Assembly: GCF_002252665.1 (NCBI RefSeq)
Contig: NZ_NQKZ01000019.1
Coordinates: 1-38,431 of the forward strand
DNA length: 38,431 nucleotides
Reading direction: 5' to 3'
Source: Synechococcus sp. 8F6
GTDB taxonomy: Bacteria > Cyanobacteriota > Cyanobacteriia > PCC-6307 > Cyanobiaceae
Below are positions 35,272 through 38,431 of this stretch, in pieces. Position 1 is the first letter of the stretch; each line of letters begins with the position of its first letter. The notes under the pieces are model-generated. The model searched no databases. It saw nothing but the letters and a program-made list of their open reading frames with translations, and was not told the DNA's origin. The translations under genes were made by a program, and so were the position numbers.

Positions 35272-35792
35272 GCGTGTCGGCTGGGAGTGCGGGCTCCCAC
35301 CTGAAAGCTGCAGCCCCGTTGCTGCAGTTCCAGGTTCACCGGCCGCACCAGCTCCTGGGGCAGGTCGCTTGCCATTTCGTCGGCGGAGGTGCTGATCGCG
35401 GGTGAGCCCTGCACCAGGGCCACCAGTAGGTCGGCCCACTGGCCCACCAACTGGTGTTCGGCCATGGGCCGTAGACCCTGCTCCTGCAGCAGTGGGCTGC
35501 AGCCCTGCGCGTTCCAAACAGCGCTGGGGTTGGGGGACTGGGGATGGTGTTGGTAGGCCAGGCCTTGGCGCAGGGCGCTGGGGCTGGGGGCACCGTTGCC
35601 CTGGCGCAGGCCGGCCTCGCTCAGCAGCCGGCCGCAATGCACGGCGGAAATGCCATAGATCCGGCCGAGGTCGGTCAGGCTCAACCAGTGGGCCTGCGCC
35701 GGATTGGTAGCAGGCGGGTTGGCAGTAGGCGGCGTGGGGGTGGTCTTGGTAGAGGTGATCATAGCCCGGTTTGCCGGCGCGAGTGCCCCCAT
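35211..35792 (-). CDS. Hypothetical protein with HTH-like segment
   Basis: 193 residues; ATG at 35792, with an alternative at 35762. The first 35 residues are Thr/Pro-rich and low complexity. LSLTDLGRIYGISAVHCGRLLSEAGLR is a helix-turn-helix-like segment of the kind seen in Rep/phage regulators, followed by QHHPQSPNPSAVWNAQGCSPLLQEQGL. The C-terminal tail (RRASACRRARSSSSRS) overlaps the DUF1269-like gene and may be over-extended. Could be a small DNA-binding protein; family not identified. Confidence 0.5.
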   Translation of the reverse strand: MGALAPANRAMITSTKTTPTPPTANPPATNPAQAHWLSLTDLGRIYGISAVHCGRLLSEAGLRQGNGAPSPSALRQGLAYQHHPQSPNPSAVWNAQGCSPLLQEQGLRPMAEHQLVGQWADLLVALVQGSPAISTSADEMASDLPQELVRPVNLELQQRGCSFQVGARTPSRHAQPKRRASACRRARSSSSRS

Positions 35793-35865
35793 GCTGCGAA
35801 GAGCATGACCAGCGTCAATCCGTCAAGCCCTTATTGCTGCAAGCCGTTACCGAGTTTGCAAACTG

Positions 35866-36498
35866 TTATGGCGTTGTGGTGCGGTTTGCAACGGGCCCCA
35901 GCCAGTGCTCCAGGGCCGGCGAAAACACTTCCCGGATCACGGTGAGCTCCTTGCCGCCGCGGAAAAAGCGGTAATGGCGGCTCCAGAAGGGGCCCACATG
36001 GCCAAAGCGCTCCTCCAGCCAGGGGGCATCCACGAGGGCCAGCCCATCCACCTCCCGAAATAGCTCAGCCCGATGGCTGGTGAGGCTGCGCCAGATCGGC
36101 TGCTCCCGCTGCTGGAGATAGGCATCGGCCTGCTGCTGATTCCACCAGCTCTCAGCCCAGGCCAGGGTCTGGTCGCCGCAGCGCAGCCACACCTGACGCC
36201 GCAGCAGTGGCCCATCCAGTTCGGCGATCTCCGGCGGTGGCGGGGCGCTCGTGGGCTGCTGGGCGCCACCCCCCGGAGGGTTGGTGGGTTCTGGCGCCAT
36301 GGCGATCAACTCGATCTCCACCGGCTCGCCCGTGAGCGACTCCAGGTGCCGGGTGGGGCTGCCATCCCCCAACAAGAGCAGCCGCCAGGGCCCGCTCAGG
36401 CGTTGATCACCGGCGGCTGTGCTGCCATCGCTGAGGTTCAGCTGCCAGCGGGGATGGGGAGAAGGCAGAAGCCCCATTTTGCCGCGACCGGTGTCCAT
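35866..36498 (-). CDS. Chorismate lyase-like protein (DUF98; 4-hydroxybenzoate synthase)
   Basis: 210 residues from the ATG at 36498; the ATG at 36477 is also possible. The DUF98/chorismate pyruvate-lyase pattern is visible: SGPWRLLLLGDGSPTRHLESLTGEPVEIELIAM, RRQVWLRCGDQTLAWAESWWN and IWRSLTSHRAELFREV. The cyanobacterial enzyme makes 4-hydroxybenzoate from chorismate for plastoquinone synthesis. The C-terminal HVGPFWSRHYRFFRGGKELTVIREVF also fits. Divergent from the glycosyltransferase, 63 bases apart. Confidence 0.8.
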   Translation of the reverse strand: MDTGRGKMGLLPSPHPRWQLNLSDGSTAAGDQRLSGPWRLLLLGDGSPTRHLESLTGEPVEIELIAMAPEPTNPPGGGAQQPTSAPPPPEIAELDGPLLRRQVWLRCGDQTLAWAESWWNQQQADAYLQQREQPIWRSLTSHRAELFREVDGLALVDAPWLEERFGHVGPFWSRHYRFFRGGKELTVIREVFSPALEHWLGPVANRTTTP

Positions 36499-36561
36499 CG
36501 GGTGATTCTGGCGGCGGGAGCCGGTCCGCTGTGCTGGCCCGGGTAGCGTTGAATCCCCTGG

Positions 36562-37614
36562 GTGCTGGCGGTGCTGGCGGATGTTGTCGTCACCAACCTG
36601 CACAGGCGCTTCACGGGCGTCTCCGCCACCGTGCAGGCGCTGGTGCCGTGGCAGCGGCATCAGCAGGAGCTGGTGGTGTGGGACTGGGGTCAGCTGGGCT
36701 TGGGGGGTGAGATCGGGTTCTGGTCGTTGCTGCGCTGGGGCTGGAGCCGGCCCCATCGGGGTCGCTGGCGCATTTGGCATGCTCGCCGTGACATCGAAAT
36801 TCTGATCGGCCTGTTGCTCCGTTCGCTGCTGCGGCAGCCCTGGCGGGTGGTGTTCACCTCGGCGGCCCCGAAACCCCCGGGTTGGTGGCTGGGCCAGCTG
36901 ATCCGGCGTTGCGATGCGGTGATCGCCACTTCTCCGCGCTCGGCTGCGTTTCTGGAGCACTGCGATGCGGTGATCTTTCACGGGGTGGATTGCCAGCTGT
37001 TTCACCCGCCTGCCGATCGCCAGGCGGCCCTGGCGGAGGTGGGCCTGGCTGGAAAGCAGGTGATCGCCAGCTTCGGGCGGATCCGCCCCAGCAAGGGCAC
37101 CGACCTGTTCGTGGAGGCCTTGATCCAACTGCTGCCCCACCATTCGGGTTGGATGGGTGTGGTCACCGGCCTGTGTCAACGCCGCGATCAGCCCTTCCTA
37201 GATTCCCTCAAACAGCGAATTGTGGCTGCTGGGCTCGAGCAGCGTATCTGGTTTGTGGGTGATCTGGAATCGACCGAGATCCGGCGCTGGTATCAACGCA
37301 CTTCCATCTGTGTGGCAGCCTCGCGTCGCGAGGGTTTTGGCCTGACCCCCCTAGAGGCGATGGCCAGTGGTTGTGTACCGGTCACTTCAACAGCAGGTGC
37401 CTGGCCATGGATCATTCACCATGACTTTGGTTGTGCCATCAATATGGGTCAGCCAGCAGCTCTGTTTGCTTGCCTGGATGCTCTGATGGGTGACGCAGTG
37501 CGACTTGATCAGATGGCATCTGCGGCGAAATCTAAAGCAGTTGCGGCCCATTCGATCGAGCATGAAGCTGATTGTATTCATCAGGTCTATAGCCAGATCA
37601 TGCGTTCCAACTAG
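36562..37614 (+). CDS. Glycosyltransferase, GT4 family
   Basis: 350 residues, GTG start. N-terminal Rossmann half begins VVVTNLHRRFTGVSATVQALVPWQ. The nucleotide-sugar half has FGRIRPSKGTDLFVEAL and the E-x7-E motif EGFGLTPLEAMASGCVPV (372 area of the fold). It transfers a sugar to lipopolysaccharide or another surface glycan; donor unknown. The next genes are an O-antigen ligase/polymerase remnant and IS fragments, so this is the edge of a polysaccharide region. Base use becomes AT-richer after 37450. Confidence 0.88.
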   Translation: MLAVLADVVVTNLHRRFTGVSATVQALVPWQRHQQELVVWDWGQLGLGGEIGFWSLLRWGWSRPHRGRWRIWHARRDIEILIGLLLRSLLRQPWRVVFTSAAPKPPGWWLGQLIRRCDAVIATSPRSAAFLEHCDAVIFHGVDCQLFHPPADRQAALAEVGLAGKQVIASFGRIRPSKGTDLFVEALIQLLPHHSGWMGVVTGLCQRRDQPFLDSLKQRIVAAGLEQRIWFVGDLESTEIRRWYQRTSICVAASRREGFGLTPLEAMASGCVPVTSTAGAWPWIIHHDFGCAINMGQPAALFACLDALMGDAVRLDQMASAAKSKAVAAHSIEHEADCIHQVYSQIMRSN

Positions 37615-37633
37615 GCGGTGGTCAACCAAGTCA

Positions 37634-37985
37634 TCAGTAAGCCTGGATCTGTTTGTCAGTCTTTTCAGGGCATGCCGAAAAGCCAATTGCCAGAAAATAA
37701 AAGGAGTAAAAGAGTTGCATTGATCCATAAACGTCATAATGGGTTCCAAGTGGGAACCACATCAATAGGAATGCCAGAGTTCCTGCCAGGCCTAAGCCCC
37801 TTTGGTCCTCCAAAAGACCACGATACACAAATAAATACCTGGCCATGTAAATATAATAAATCAGGAAGCAGGCCAGGCCAATGATGCCTGTGCCAAGAGC
37901 AACTTCGATCAACGCTTGATCCCCCGGTATCAGGAAAGATGTCACCCCTGTTGTCAGTACACCCGGGGGCTTGAGGACATGAGCA
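37634..37985 (-). pseudogene. O-antigen ligase/polymerase (Wzy/WaaL-type), C-terminal remnant
   Basis: The frame reads FLIPGDQALIEVALGTGIIGLACFLIYYIY, then LAGTLAFLLMWFPLG and LFYSFYFLAIGFSACPEK: two or three hydrophobic spans with the NxxLEVxxxxGxxGL-like loop of the O-antigen ligase family. The frame remains open upstream of the GTG at 37945 to the transposase fragment near 37985, so the N-terminal two thirds were removed. It would have joined or polymerised surface glycan units. AT-rich compared with the core of the window. Confidence 0.65.
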
Positions 37986-38125
37986 ATGCGTTGTTACAGC
38001 GAGGCCGTTAAGGCTGACGTCAGGAGGCGGAGGAGTCCGCCACGGCGGCAGAGCGTTTCCCAGATCTCAGCGGAGCTGAGCATTCACGTGGTGACCCTCT
38101 ACAACTGGAGGAAAGCCTGGCGGTT
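37986..38125 (+). mobile_element. IS3/IS911-type OrfA transposase, N-terminal fragment
   Basis: ATG at 37986 opens MRCYSEAVKADVRRR then SVSQISAELSIHVVTLYNWRKAWR, the helix-turn-helix N-terminus of IS3-family OrfA. Similarity stops around 38125; the following 80 codons of frame do not look like transposase. No inverted repeat was found. Bases 38126-38335 hold nothing recognisable. Confidence 0.7.
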
Positions 38126-38335
38126 CCATGCGCAGTCTTTGGTTCCATGCCTAAGTAGAACCTTGCTTGACAAAATGTGGAGCCGGTGGAGCACATTTTG
38201 ATTTTGAATACCAGGAGAATAGTTTTCGTACGTGAGGTAGATTATGCACAATGGGTGAGACGGATCGCAGCACAGTCTCTCTGAGTTGCCTCAAGTAGTC
38301 CACAGTTTTAAGTATTGACATCGGAACATACTATA

Positions 38336-38431
38336 GGGCACCTTGAAAAATCGCAAGACCGCTTGATAGCGACCGAATTTGAATTATACTAAGGCTCCAA
38401 GATTACATGCTTTCCATGGGCCAGCGAGGTT
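38336..38431 (+). mobile_element. IS5-family element, left end (continues past window)
   Basis: 96 bases match 16621-16716 with two differences (C to T at the ninth base and at 38390). It contains the terminus GGGCACCTTGAAAAATCGC, the promoter with TTGATA (38363) and TATACT (38385), and the transposase start (ATG 38407). Same orientation as the first copy. Whether this copy is complete cannot be seen. Confidence 0.9.

Noticed and set aside
36499-37179. Long N-terminal extension of the chorismate lyase-like gene
   Set aside because: The extra frame is Gln/His/Pro-rich and lies opposite the start of the glycosyltransferase; the family alignment begins near 36477-36498.

Overview
The window looks like chromosome of a GC-rich freshwater picocyanobacterium of the Synechococcus/Cyanobium type. 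The evidence is high GC, a set of tetrapyrrole genes typical of oxygenic phototrophs (Mg-protoporphyrin cyclase, bilin-forming heme oxygenase, HemN), a cyanobacterial aldehyde deformylating oxygenase, a chorismate lyase-like protein, and several small proteins of a picocyanobacterial kind. This assignment is inference; no rRNA or tRNA gene was seen.

Layout. (1) 1-4.4 kb is a decayed prophage or island. Minus-strand phage-type genes (a partial unknown, a 231-aa unknown, a 59-aa protein, a VRR-NUC nuclease, the tail of a DEAD/DEAH helicase) are interrupted by toxin-antitoxin genes (hicAB, an orphan Phd-type antitoxin, a fitAB-type pair). A broken PAS-GGDEF gene follows at 4.4-5.0 kb, then a GST. 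(2) 5.8-14.6 kb is the most coherent block. An ArsR-type regulator overlapping a pentapeptide-repeat gene faces a tightly overlapping run: hemerythrin-like protein, acsF-type cyclase, desF-type desaturase and aldehyde deformylating oxygenase. A heme oxygenase and hemN follow. A membrane polyferredoxin fused to a degenerate NtrC-type AAA+ domain converges on hemN. acsF2, ho2, hemN and desF are the known low-oxygen tetrapyrrole/desaturase regulon of cyanobacteria; the hemerythrin, ADO, ArsR and AAA-polyferredoxin neighbours are the unusual part. (3) 14.7-15.9 kb has a PdeM-like phosphoesterase and a CBS protein.

(4) 16.0-19.3 kb is a scar. A 5'-truncated pentameric ligand-gated ion channel, a 0.42-kb left end of an IS5-type element, and a frameshifted, C-terminally truncated P-type ATPase are fused in a row. 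The same IS end reappears as the last 96 bases of the window. (5) 19.3-26.2 kb has small conserved proteins, a 2OG-Fe(II) oxygenase, a solute-binding lipoprotein translationally coupled to an MscS channel, and valS. (6) 26.2-27.2 kb has vapBC with a palindromic operator, and on the other strand the wreck of a second phd-PIN toxin pair. (7) 27.2-36.5 kb is housekeeping: a VTT-domain membrane protein, an intact P-type ATPase, ligA, a SprT-like protein, small unknowns, a DUF1269-like protein and a chorismate lyase-like protein. (8) 36.5-38.4 kb enters surface polysaccharide genes (a GT4 glycosyltransferase and an O-antigen ligase/polymerase remnant) broken by transposase fragments.

The genes most likely to work together are those at 5.8-14.6 kb. 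By family knowledge the enzymes make chlorophyll precursor, bilin, protoporphyrinogen and unsaturated lipid, plus alkane, and are built around diiron or Fe-S centres. They are placed beside an O2-binding-type protein and a dedicated repressor-type regulator. That they form one oxygen-responsive unit is inferred from gene order and overlaps only.
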